DNA of 64,000 bases from Lanius collurio (taxonomy: Eukaryota > Chordata > Aves > Passeriformes > Laniidae). This document shows positions 14,478 through 25,638 of this stretch, in pieces; the stretch's first letter is position 1; the number at the start of each line of letters is the position of its first letter. The notes below the pieces were generated by a model, which was not told the origin of the DNA, ran no database searches, and saw nothing but the letters and a program-made list of their open reading frames with translations. The stretch lies in NCBI GenBank assembly GCA_020086605.1, contig JACBWW010000016.1, positions 14,673,408 through 14,737,407 on the forward strand. Direction: 5' to 3'. Both the position numbers and the translations under genes were made by a program.

Positions 14478-15349
14478 CTGTGGAAAGAGAAATTCAAGAA
14501 GTCTGATTAAGGTGATTATCCAGCACTACCGGACTCAGCAATTCCACTATTATGTAGGGCTCAGATATGCTGCCTTTACATAAGTTGGAACTTGACGTAG
14601 TCATTGATTTTCTGTTGGGTTTTACAAGAAGTTTGTAGGCTTAAGGAGGGGCTTGTTGATATTATGTGGAGGTTAGTCAACTTGTTCCACCTCATATGTA
14701 AGGAAGAAGTTTAATGAAAGAATTTTACCTCACAGCCTACCATTTCTAGGTTATGTTCATCATTTGCATTATACCAGAAGGCTCTCCTAGCTAAATTTTT
14801 TTTAAAAGAGCAAAATATAAATGTCTCATGCTCTGCAGAAAAATAGTTGCATGGTTTCCATCTGAAAACTCTTTAAGTAAGGTGGCATTTAAAATACAGC
14901 AGCCACTGGGAAGCTAACTGATGGCTAGGACCAGGTGAAAACAGGTATCTTCCAAGAGCCACAGTTTCTTGTAGCACTTTTTCTATTTTTCTAAATTTCA
15001 TTAAAGCTTCAGTGCACTTTCAAGAGGTTGGGTGGGGCAGCTAAAAGGATTTTTATTTCCCCTATCCTTTTTGGTCTGTGTGGTGAGCACTGGTATGTGC
15101 CACACCCATCCCTGCACTGCAGTTCAGGAAGTAAAGCCTTATGGCAATGAGATAAAAAACAATTTTTGAACTCTAGCTCTTTCCCAGTTAAATCTTCTTT
15201 ATAAGCTGCTGTCAGATATTTAAAGAAGAGATGGTGCTTGATAGATGGAAAGCAATAGTAGACCCATTTTCTTAGGAATACTACTAGGTGTTCACAGGCA
15301 ATCTTTGGAGGTCACTGCTGCTTAGTATGTATGGTGAAAAAAAGAGAAG

Positions 15350-15530
15350 TCATAGAATCTCCACACATCTTTTAAATACTTGCAGGGATGGTGACTCAAC
15401 CATTTCCCTGTTCCAATGCTTGACAATCCTTTCCATAAAGCAATTTTTCCTAATATTCAATCTAAACATCCCCTGGTGCAACCTGAGACTGTTTCCTCTC
15501 ACCCTGAAGTCACTCGGACACCTGAATTCC
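15350..15530 (-). mobile_element. CR1 LINE fragment, antisense, degraded
   Basis: On the plus strand the text runs CATAGAATC, then GGGATGGTGACTC, CCTGTTCCAATGCTTGACAA, TTTTTCCTAATATTCAATCT and CCCCTGGTGCAACCTGAGAC. This is the familiar order of the 3' part of avian CR1 read in reverse complement. It is diverged, with parts of the 3' end lost. It lies in an AK5 intron in the gene's own orientation. Boundaries are approximate. Confidence 0.8.
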
Positions 15531-17355
15531 CAGGATTTTAAAAATGCAGCTACAAATATGTATTAAATTTATTAATAAGATCTGATTTTGTTCTTTCATC
15601 CATCTGGTTGTGGCAAAGAAATCTACCTCTCCTTAAAGTTTTCACTATCTTAGTGCTGTCTTTTAAAACATATTAGAATTCTCTCTAAGAAGCATTTAAG
15701 ATAAAAAACAGACTGTTCAAATTTTTATCTGATTACAGATTAGAAAGGATTTATTTGTTCTCACATGCAAACCCAAATTCATTTCTGCTGCTTTACTTAC
15801 CTGAATAAAAAAGTTCATACTTTCATTTTAACTAATATTAGCAAAACCAGTGGTTTCTTATTCTAGAAATGATATAATCTAGTTACAATGCAAATGACTG
15901 TGAATGCTCAAGAATGTTAAACAGACATTTTTTTCATGATGTTTTCTATCTAGAGAATAATTTTGTCTTTGTTCAGCTTGATGCAATGTAAATTTGACAG
16001 TCAAATTTGAGCTTTACACCAGTATCACTAAATTATCTGCGTGTATTCTAACTACTAGTGTGTAAAGAACAGCTGATTTATATCTTCGTGTTAATTATAT
16101 AGTTGTTATAATACATTGTTATTGAGGGTCAGAACAAACCAATTAAGCTTCTGAATACCCTCTCTGTCTTGGTCTCTACCCAAGGATGTTAAACTGCATA
16201 AAGACAACCATATTTCTAGACTGAACAGTCAAAACTTCTCATGTGGACAATCTGGAAAATTAATAACGAAGTTTAAAAAAAAAATCCTGTCTAAGATGAG
16301 CTTCTGTCATTTGAGAAAATACAACATGAAGTATGGTCTGGCCTTTTTACTGGCAGTCTGAGTACAAAAAGGTTCTTAGGAAGTCAAAAGAAATGAATAC
16401 AACTTCCCCAGCCTGAGGTGATGGTCATTAGCCTTTACAAACGAGGTCGCTGACAGAGTAGTGTATGAATATGAGGAAGCAGAAAGTGGTGAAAAAGCAG
16501 AGCCATTTTCAAACAATAAAGGACAGTCTGAAAAGGACCACTAGAAAGATGGTGGCCTCTTTATCAATACAGAAAATTAAATAGGATTTAGAAGAAAATC
16601 AAATTATTTTTTACACGCATTGTAGATGACTGGAGACATGAGCACACAAACTACAAAGATAATAGTTCTGGTAATTATTTATGAGTATCTATTAGATTTT
16701 GAAATAATTAACCTTATAACCTGGTTTTTTTTAATAACTGCCAGTGGGAGAGAAGCTCTCTCTTACCTCTATCACAGGTACCTCAACGTCAACAAACCCA
16801 GAGTAGCTTTCCCTTCCATTTTCAGACTATTTTTAATAGACAGAGTTATTCAGTCTGTTCATGGGATGAATTAATTACGAAAGTTAATTTTACTACCACA
16901 TAATAGCTTTAAGGCACATCATTATTCACATGAAGGACTGTGAAAGTAAGTGTCTGTGTTAGACTTTCATGCAATATGGACATTATTAAAACTAGCTCAG
17001 TTAAATCAAGGTTACTTCACTAGTAATAGAACAATAACGAGGAATTTGGGAATTCAAAAAGCATACAGTACTAAAAAACCCAAATTATGACACAGATTCT
17101 GAATGAAAATGCTACAGATTTCAAAGCCAGTTAGTCCTGGAACACTGTCTAATGAAAGGGAATGGCTGATGTACCTTGGAGCAGACTGAGCACAGAGACA
17201 TCTCAAGTCCCTGTGTGGATACTCAGCTGATTGAAGCTTCCCAGCATACGTTACATAGGGACTCAGAAATTACAACAGGCAATCAGGGATCTAGTAAAGT
17301 GGAGGACAAAAGGAGTTTATAAAAGTGAGTAGTTTTATTTAGTACTTCCATTTCT

Positions 17356-17838
17356 GTGTATCCTAATAATAGTGGCAGAAAGATGGTGAGAAATCTTCAG
17401 CTGTTCCAAGCCATAGCTGGCCTCACTTTGAATGCTCAGCACTTCAGGACAGCACCTACTCAGGCTGTAAGGTCATACCAGACCTCCTCAAGTGCAGGGA
17501 GCTGTTGTGTACCACAAGACTTCACATGGAGCATCAATCAAATCTTACAGAGAGTACTTAGAATAAACAGAACAGTCATGAAATTAGCAGCCCTGAAGGA
17601 AAAAGAGGGTGTCCTTCTGTCTCACACAAACATGGGAGTGCAGCCTACCACAATCAGTCTCAGTTCTCTAAAGAAACTATGGCTGAGAGAGTGCAGTCCC
17701 ACAGGAAGGAAAGGATCTGAATGCCATCATGGCTCCATCAGGTGTGAAAGTTCTCATCTGCTTTTAGTTCCCACAAACTGCACTGGATGCAGAAGTCACT
17801 TACTGTTTAAGAGTATGGGAAAACACACCCTGGACTAA
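17356..17838 (+). other. Unexplained 160-codon open frame inside AK5 intron
   Basis: A plus-strand frame stays open for 483 bases with a GTG at its first codon; the first ATG is codon 10. The predicted peptide is mixed in composition, without a signal peptide, membrane segment or motif I recognise. No splice context or promoter was identified. It may be a chance frame or the relic of an old insertion. I do not claim it is a gene. Confidence 0.2.
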
Positions 17839-20800
17839 ATTTCTTTCTTTTTTTTTCTAATTATAAAATGAAGATAATAGCAAGGTATTACTTGGACAAT
17901 TCATTAATTAGGTTTAATTATTTTCTTTTGCTTTTGAAAATATAAATTTCTCTACAGAATCTGAGTATTGTTGTTGTTCTCATTTTTTTTTTACAACAGC
18001 AGTAATACAAAAGACACTATCAGAATCACAGGTACTAAGGCTATCTTTTTTCTGATACTGTGGATTTTCTAATTTGAAATATATTTCACTTACAGAAATA
18101 AAATGTCAATGAAAACAATGTTTTAAAATTCTCAGGTCAAGAAGCCTAGTTTCAAATTAAAAATTGTTGGAAAGATTTTTTGAAGTGCAAAAAAAAAAGT
18201 AATTCAAAAATATTTGAGGTAGGAATTCAAAATAGAATCTGATTATGTGATGTCTCTATGAATTCAACTTTTACCTGCAGAATATGCATCTTTATTATCA
18301 GAAAGTAGTTGAAAACCATTTAATAAACACAAAATGCAGGAACTGGTAACATCTCTGCTGTATACGTAGGCATACAGACCTAATAGCACTTAATATTATT
18401 TCTCCTCCATTCATTTACATTCTTTAGGATACACCCTTGCAATGCTATTGATACTTCACTCCTGTTTTCATGAACCACTTGCTTCCACTTACTTCAACAG
18501 TATCTGCTGCAAGACATGCTTATAAATACTTTTAGCTGGAATGTAACAGGGTAGTGTGAATGTGTGAACATCTGGGATTACTTCTCTAGAAACATGTCTA
18601 TTCTCCTATGTCAATATGAGTAAAAATTGCTTCTTTTTCTAACAAAGGAGAAGGGTTTTTATGACTCACTTGAAAAGACACCTGTTTTTCAAACTCGGAA
18701 CTAAGTGTTGTTGAGTTTTATGGCTAGGGAATAAGTTTTTTTCTGAGACTCAGCTTGTAGAAAAGTTGTACAGAACCAATGCAGACAGAAGAGCTAGATT
18801 CCTTCGTGCTGATTTCTCCCAGTACATACACACATCCTGTGCTTAAGGCAGAGATGTCTGGCAATGCATGTGAGGTAGGACTGTGGGGCTCAGGAAAGTG
18901 AATTTGACTACTTTCTAACTAGAACTCAGCCAAAGGGAGAATCTTTGCCTGTGGGAACAGACAGGTTTCTGGTTATTCATTTTAAATGAAATGAAGAGCA
19001 TATGGCATCAACTCAGAATAAAACTGGTGGGTACATCCTCTCATTTTTGTAGAATAATATTTACTAGTATGTAAATCCTGCTCTCATTTGGTCTGAATCT
19101 CCTTCCTAAACTGGAACCAGATGTAAATTGAGAGTAATTCTTTGCAAGTTGATGGTGTCATTGACATTAAGCAGTGTAAATGGAAAGATGCTATCTTTTC
19201 TCTGGGGATATTTTCTACATCTCCTCTCGTTAGTGAGAATAGTGTGGTTGTTTGCTAGAAATTAGATGATTACACACTCCCTCATTATTCCTCATTAGGC
19301 AAAAGATAAAAATGCTCTGTTTCTTAATTCCTGTTATGTTCTAGTAGATACTCCTGAGAAAAGTGACAGCTCATGACCAATTTCCATTAATTTAACAGTG
19401 CATTTTATTCTTGTTGGTAAAGGTTACTAGTAAGCTGGTTTATGCCCTTTGTGTGTGTGCTCTCCCTTGTAATTACTTATTTGCTTTTTATAGTTCCATC
19501 TCTGCCGGGTTACTAGACTATCTGCATAGTTTTTTCTTGTTTTAGAAATGCAAAACTGTGAATCATGTTGTCAAAGAATGAATCCTGCTGATTGAATTTT
19601 TTTCCGGTAGCTTCTTTTGAACCATATTCATACTGCCCAGAAAATAAGTTTCTAGCAAATTGCCTAGAGTATGTAATTAGGCAGACTAGTGTCTTTGGGG
19701 ACAAATGATTCAGCTTTTCACCTGGGTCCGGCAGCTAACTAATAAAAATCCCTATCTGTTAACACTGATGCTAATGAAACAAAGAAAGGACCGAGCAACC
19801 TTCAGAACTGCTTCAGAACTCCTCAACAGGCACCTCCATCCACTCTGAATTCAGAACATCAGGTTCTGTCCTGAGGACCAGCAGTGGATGAGCTCTGGCT
19901 ACTCTGACAAGCAGAGAAGAGCCCTTGCCTAGAAAAACTGAAAACCTGAGGCCTAGGGTTGCTTACCCAGCAGAAAATTGAACTGCTGCTTGTGTTCCTC
20001 TGGAGAGTGCTCCAGCTTCCAGGGGAGAAGAGGATGATGGTGAGACCATTCCACAGGCCTCCTGGTCAGGCTTGGCTTTAAGAGAGCAATGTAAAACTCA
20101 CAGGGAAAAGACAGTGAACAAAAGGAACCACAGCAAAGCACACTGCTGATGTGGTAGTCCTTGCACTCCTCAGAGACATCTCTGGGTACATATTCAGTAG
20201 GGGATTGTATCTGGATCAATGAAGTAGACATCAGGGAGAAGGGAGATAGAAGTTTAGAGGGAGATGAAATAAAGAAGACACATTGGCGATGATACAGAAA
20301 AAATACCTTTACTACAACAAAAACCTATTGCAAAAACCAGGTCCTTTCCCCTTAAGAAGCTTCACAGCAAGGTTGCATTCACCTCCCTGGTTGTTCTGGA
20401 GGCCACACTCTTGGCCAGGAACAGCAGGTTTTCTGGGAGAAGCTCTTTGCAGAGCTGGAGCTCAGCAGTCAGACCCTCGGACAGCTGGCCACAAACACCG
20501 GTGTCAAATCTGGGGGGCACTGCAGCCATCACTTGTGCTTGGAGGTCTAAGTGTCAGCCTTGGAGGAATAGTACTGATGTCCTCAGCCTGTGAAAGTACC
20601 AAGGCATTTCTTGCCATCCTGTGTTGTGCCACCTACACAGTTATTTCTGCTTTATCACAGTTATTCTCATAATGATTTCCCTAAGGAATATGTCTGAGAG
20701 TTAAAAATTAACTCAAATTACAAGGTGAGTAGTTATGCATTGGAGGTGTAGTACATTTATGAATATTCCTTAGAGCATTTTATACAAAGAATCAGGTAAA

Positions 20801-23800
20801 ATATATTGCCTCTATTTATTATTTAAATTAAGATTTTACTCAAATCATGTCTTGTCATACAAGCCACATAGGACATAAAAATTTCTTTTAGAAGTTCTAC
20901 AAAAATACTTTCCTCTTTATCAAAAAATTAAATTCTATTCATTAATGAACATTCACTGATTCTAATACCTGTTCTACATTTATTTCACCATTACAAAAAT
21001 TACAGTTAATATGTTGTAAGCAAACTACTTCTGCACTTACTCTGTTGATACTAACAAGGAAGGGAAGTTATACATGAATGACTGAAAGTGGGAGAAAAAA
21101 ACCAAAGCAGTAACTGAAATTAAGTGTAAAATACAGTTAATTGTTTCTCCTGGGAAGGATAAAATCCATGTGAGAGATTACACAGAAAGTCAAGCTGCAG
21201 TTTCTTCCCAAGCCATTGGAGTTCAATACACCAGTCAGAGGCATTTCATTACAGCATTGCAGGAGAGGATATTTAACATGCTTCAGCATGCTGGGACTGG
21301 AGGTGACTCGCTGAATTTCAAGCTGACAGGTTAATAGTAAATAAACCATTTTCTCCTTGACATTTTCAAATGTATCCTTGAAACCTAAACACCTTTCTGC
21401 TATTTGTACTCAGCAGAGATCACGGATACCTTAGAAATTTGTGGTTTAGGATAGCTTTATGCCTAGGCTCAAAGTGAAAGGCTAAATACATCAGCATGAA
21501 ATCTGCACTGCCATGCAGAAGGATTTCAAACTGAGCAAAATGCAGAAATTGTCATTTATTTAAAAGGAGTATACAAACTGGAAGTCCTTGATTTTAAGAC
21601 ATTAAAACTCATGTTTTCATTTTTTCCCCACAACTATGGCTGCTTAGAACTTCATAGCTTTATTAAAAGTACCTCTATCAAAAGTATTGGCAGCATTGAC
21701 CCTGCTCTTTGCAATTAAGAAATGAGAGGGTCAGAACTTGGCAACAATCCAAGATTTCCAATAAGAGGAATTTACTTATTAAACTCAGTTTTCAAAGAGA
21801 AAAATACAGGACTTTTTTTCAACTTGGATAAAAAGTTCAAAGAAAACTGAGATAAACTCAGAGAATACTGCAGTGCTCCTGGCTGAGTTCTCCCAGGCTG
21901 CAATGAGCAGCTGAGCATTGAAAAATGAAGCTGGTGTAAGTGACCAGAATGGCCAATGTGGTGCTAGCTGGTAAGCACTGCTGAAAATCTGAAAACGTCA
22001 CTGATGCCATCTTAAAAACTTCTTTCCTGCTCAAAAGATATGGATTGTAGGAACAGTGCTATTAACAAAACCCAGCAGAGAAGAAGGGGAGAAAACAGGA
22101 ATTTTATATTTGAATTTAAGTTATGTGTAAAGTGCTTTCTAATGCGCTCATTCCAGATTGACATTACTGCATGGAAGCAGTGTTTGTTACTTCTGGTTTC
22201 TAGATCTGAGCAGAAAGAGAAATACTGTACATGCTGCAAATGATACATTGCTTTATTTTAGGCACTATAGTCACTGAGATGCAATGTGTTTTAATACAAT
22301 TCTGCCTAGCAACATGTTGAGAACTTACTGTCCACACAGGAGTCTGGCAGCATATTAAGGAAGAAATCATCATTTTTAAGCTACACCTGTGTATGAGAAT
22401 GTTAGCAGAAGTTGTTTTGCTTTGACTGATTTACTAAAAATAACATTTTTTTTCCCAGAGAAAAGTTCAGCCACTGGATTAGTCAATGGGATAGAAATGT
22501 GCTGGTAGTACCAACAGCAATTACAAGCAGTTTTCAAGCAGTTGTTATCATGATGTATTTCTATAATAGAATGTTATGCAGGACAGGCTCTGTAACTATA
22601 GTTCAGACATACAGCATCCTTTTGATTTCTCCACAAGATAAAGAGATTATGAAAGCTCAGTGTCAAGTTTTAGTAACAGCTACGTGAGCCATAAGTCTGA
22701 AGGAATTAATTTGGCATAAATAATTTGTTACATTAAAGATGACTGCAAACACAGCGAAGATTTTACTTGTGCTTTCAAGAGAAACCAGGCACCTCAGTTG
22801 TCCTTTTCCTGTTCCACTACTCCCCACAATTTATTTTTGGTATTACTACCTGTATTCTTGGAGTTTGTTAGTGTTTGTGTAAACAATGTTAAAGAATTTG
22901 TACGTGTCATATAAATTTTCCTCATAAGCATGCAGTGGTCTCAAAGGGACCATTTGTGGGAATAAGTATTTGCTCACGACAAAGCTAGTGATAGCAGAAA
23001 GAATTAATTCTTATTCAGAACTTCTTATCAACAGATCTCAGTGCTCTACAGGGGATGTCTTTGTAAGGATATGGCATGTGTACAATTTGACTATTTTCAT
23101 TTTGTGGGATTTCACCATTTTCTTCAAAGGATGTTCCATTGCTAAATAGATCTAATTAAAATTGTCTTACTATTTAAACAAAACTTTCTTTGCTGAAATT
23201 CTAACTAATTATTTCTCACCTTGTCACTTTTGGCTAATGAGAACAATTCTGTTCTCCTCTTCTACACACTGGTAGAAAGAAAACTGTAACATTTTTAAGC
23301 TGTGGAAAACCCCCTACCATCTCTAATTGCAGACCTAGACAAATTATCACAACACTTAATAACTGAATTTTCCACAACTCATTTGCACTTCGCATTGAGG
23401 AATCTTTGAGTGCCTGGAAAATGTTTGCATGCTTAATGTAAAATTACCTGACATGCTGTGGGTGACTGTCAGGCTCGTTCTGTGAAGGATGATCAGTACC
23501 ATGACTGCTGATAGTCCCTTTTCCTTAGCACAAAACCTTCCTACCAATCTGTGTAACATTAGGGCTTATTAGAGAATTTTAAAGAAACAAGTATATTTTA
23601 TTTCTTTAAAATATAAATCCAAGATAAACCACTGAATATATCTCACTGGAGACTTTGATACAGGATGTCGAATGTTGAAGTATGTGTATCTTTTGCACAC
23701 TTATTTCCATGGCCTCAGATATGTTCATATTGCAGGTCAACTGCAATGAAAGATGGAAATGGAAGAGCCTAAACAGACAGCCTATGCTCCTCTAAAAGGC

Positions 23801-24356
23801 CTGGGATTCCTTCTTTCCCATATATTTTTAGAACAGATAAGATTGAAATGTGTTCCTATATGAAGTGCTCCTGGATTTTTTTAGAGGCTTAGATAGTGAT
23901 CTATCTTTCAGGCAGAATCAGGCCCTGAGGAGTATGATTTAGCAAATCCCAGTTGACTGAGAATGAAGGAACTCTCTGTGAATATAGTCAAGTGTTGTTT
24001 AACCAGTTTTCCTCTGCAGAAAGAGAATATGAGCCTAGGGTAACTTAATTCCTGTCACTTCCTCCAGTTTCATAGCCCTCACTCTTTCATCAAAAACAAC
24101 ATCAGCACAAAATTATGACACCAAGAAATGCATTGAAGTCACACTATCACACAAAGAAAAAGAAAAGACACAAGGAAATGATCATAAAGTCTGCATTTTT
24201 GCTGTTTGACTTCTAAAATAGTCAATCTTCCCTTTTGTTAATCATAAGGAGATAATAGCTGGCAGTCACTGCTATTTCCTGTAATAATTGTTTTGTCTGT
24301 TTCCTTTAATTTCCTCAATTCAGTTTTCTAAATTTTGCCCCAGAATAATACCTTAT

Positions 24357-24391
24357 AAAGCACACTAATGAAATGCTTCATTAGCTGCTTT
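24357..24391. repeat. Short imperfect hairpin (8 + 6 bp stem, 4-nt loop)
   Basis: The inner arms CTAATGAA (24365-24372) and TTCATTAG (24377-24384) flank the loop ATGC. After an asymmetric bulge (CA against C) the outer arms AAAGCA (24357-24362) and TGCTTT (24386-24391) also pair. The total length of 35 nt is too short for a typical pre-microRNA. It lies within an AK5 intron. Confidence 0.75.
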
Positions 24392-25235
24392 GTTTTGTTA
24401 CTTCTGCCTTGGTAATGCCACTTGGAATTCGAAGTACAGAAATGGCAGTACACCAGCAATTGTGAAGGACTTTGAAACACTGCATGGAGGCACTCTTAAG
24501 AATTCAGCTCTGAAACTGCAACCTCTTCTTGTGACCATAACTGTTATGTTAGCAGCATTTGATCAGCAATTGACATCAGCTGTTTGTTTTTCCACTCAAT
24601 TAAAGTATTTTTAGATTAGTTTAAAATACACATGTGAAAACAACATGCCGTTAGAACCCAGGAATACAGTTTTAGCTGACTAAACCTCAGAATTTTAGTT
24701 TATAGTAACCAAAATGACCTAATTTTCTAAAAAAAGAGCATGCTTTCTGGTTTTCAAAAACTTGCAAAGCATGAGTAGTTTTGACCTTTTTTTATTCACC
24801 TTTTCAATGCACTATAATAAACTTGATACCTAAAGCACTGTGAAGACATGCATTGCTTTAAGTATGTTTCTCTTAATGGAGATTATGTTGAACAAATAGA
24901 TGCGGAAATATAATATTTTTCCACTTTCTAAATCACTAAGATACAGAAAATATTCACTGTTAGATTTCACGTGTTTTTCTTCTTCATCTTGAGAGGACCT
25001 TTGTTATGAGACAAGACTTGGATTATTGGTTATATTATCACATTGTCTTTTTAGAAAATAGTCTGTCTTCAGACAACAGGACACAATGTAACATAAATCT
25101 TTTGTCAACATGTAATTATGTACTTGCAAAGATTTAAGGAGCAATGCTCTTTCTTGGAATCTGACCAATGATTTTAACAAGTTTAACTGTTGTAGAAATA
25201 TGTAAGTTATTTTAAGAATAAAAACAGTTTCTTAC

Positions 25236-25349
25236 TTGGTCCTCAAAGGAGATTGCCTGGGCAACATCTCTGGGAAATCCATCAATCACTATCCCCTCTT
25301 CATCAGGAATCTGCATTAATCTTTGCTTTATCTCAGTTATGGTTGTTTC
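25236..25349 (-). CDS. AK5: AK5 coding exon: AMP-binding segment of first kinase domain
   Basis: This 114-bp exon encodes 38 codons and is in phase 0 at both ends. On the minus strand the acceptor is GTGAAAG before GAA and the donor is CAA followed by GTAAGA. The peptide ETTITEIKQRLMQIP leads to VIDGFPRD, the DGFPR motif that contacts AMP in adenylate kinases, and ends in QAISFEDQ. It joins without frame change to the P-loop exon only 119 bp upstream and to the LID exon at 14286-14477. The match to vertebrate AK5 is essentially residue for residue. Confidence 0.97.
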
Positions 25350-25468
25350 CTTTCACAGAGAAAAGAAACTAGTTATTTAATATGGTGAAGGAAGTTTTCT
25401 TGATGGTGCACATTAATACAGCATGTATAAAGCCTTGAAAGTAAATATTAACATAGGAAATGCTGTAC

Positions 25469-25638
25469 CTGAGGGGCCAGTTCTCCAGTAGTAATTATTT
25501 TGGCGATGAGGCTCCATTTCCTATTGCTGCTTGTGCTGTGGATCTTCTTCCTTAACAATTCACCAACTGATATGTAGTTAAATCCATACCGTTCTGCTAT
25601 TTTCAAACTCTGTGTTCCTTTACCACTTCCTGGGCCAC
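25469..25638 (-). CDS. AK5: AK5 coding exon: P-loop of first adenylate kinase domain
   Basis: This 170-bp exon contributes two bases of a split glycine codon plus 56 codons. On the minus strand the acceptor is CACTAG before GTGGCC and the donor is CCTCAG followed by GTACAG. The peptide begins GPGSGKGTQS, the Walker A/P-loop that binds the phosphates of the donor nucleotide. It continues through GFNYISVGELLRKK, where the Thr/Ser-containing NMP-binding fold begins, and ends ELAPQ. AK5 is a cytosolic, mainly neural kinase with two such domains that moves phosphate from ATP or GTP to AMP, CMP and their deoxy forms (family knowledge). The exon starts in phase 1, so it cannot join directly to the start exon at 30821-30880. 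Confidence 0.97.

Larger units (their letters stand above)
14478..25235 (-). other. AK5 intron (10.8 kb)
   Basis: This is the intron between the AMP-binding exon and the LID exon, bounded by donor GTAAGA (right end) and acceptor CCACAG (left end) on the minus strand. Apart from one CR1 fragment (15350-15530) and a hairpin (24357-24391) it is unannotated. A somewhat GC-richer patch at about 19800-20600 and a 160-codon open frame at 17356-17838 stand out but resemble nothing I recognise. Confidence 0.85.
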
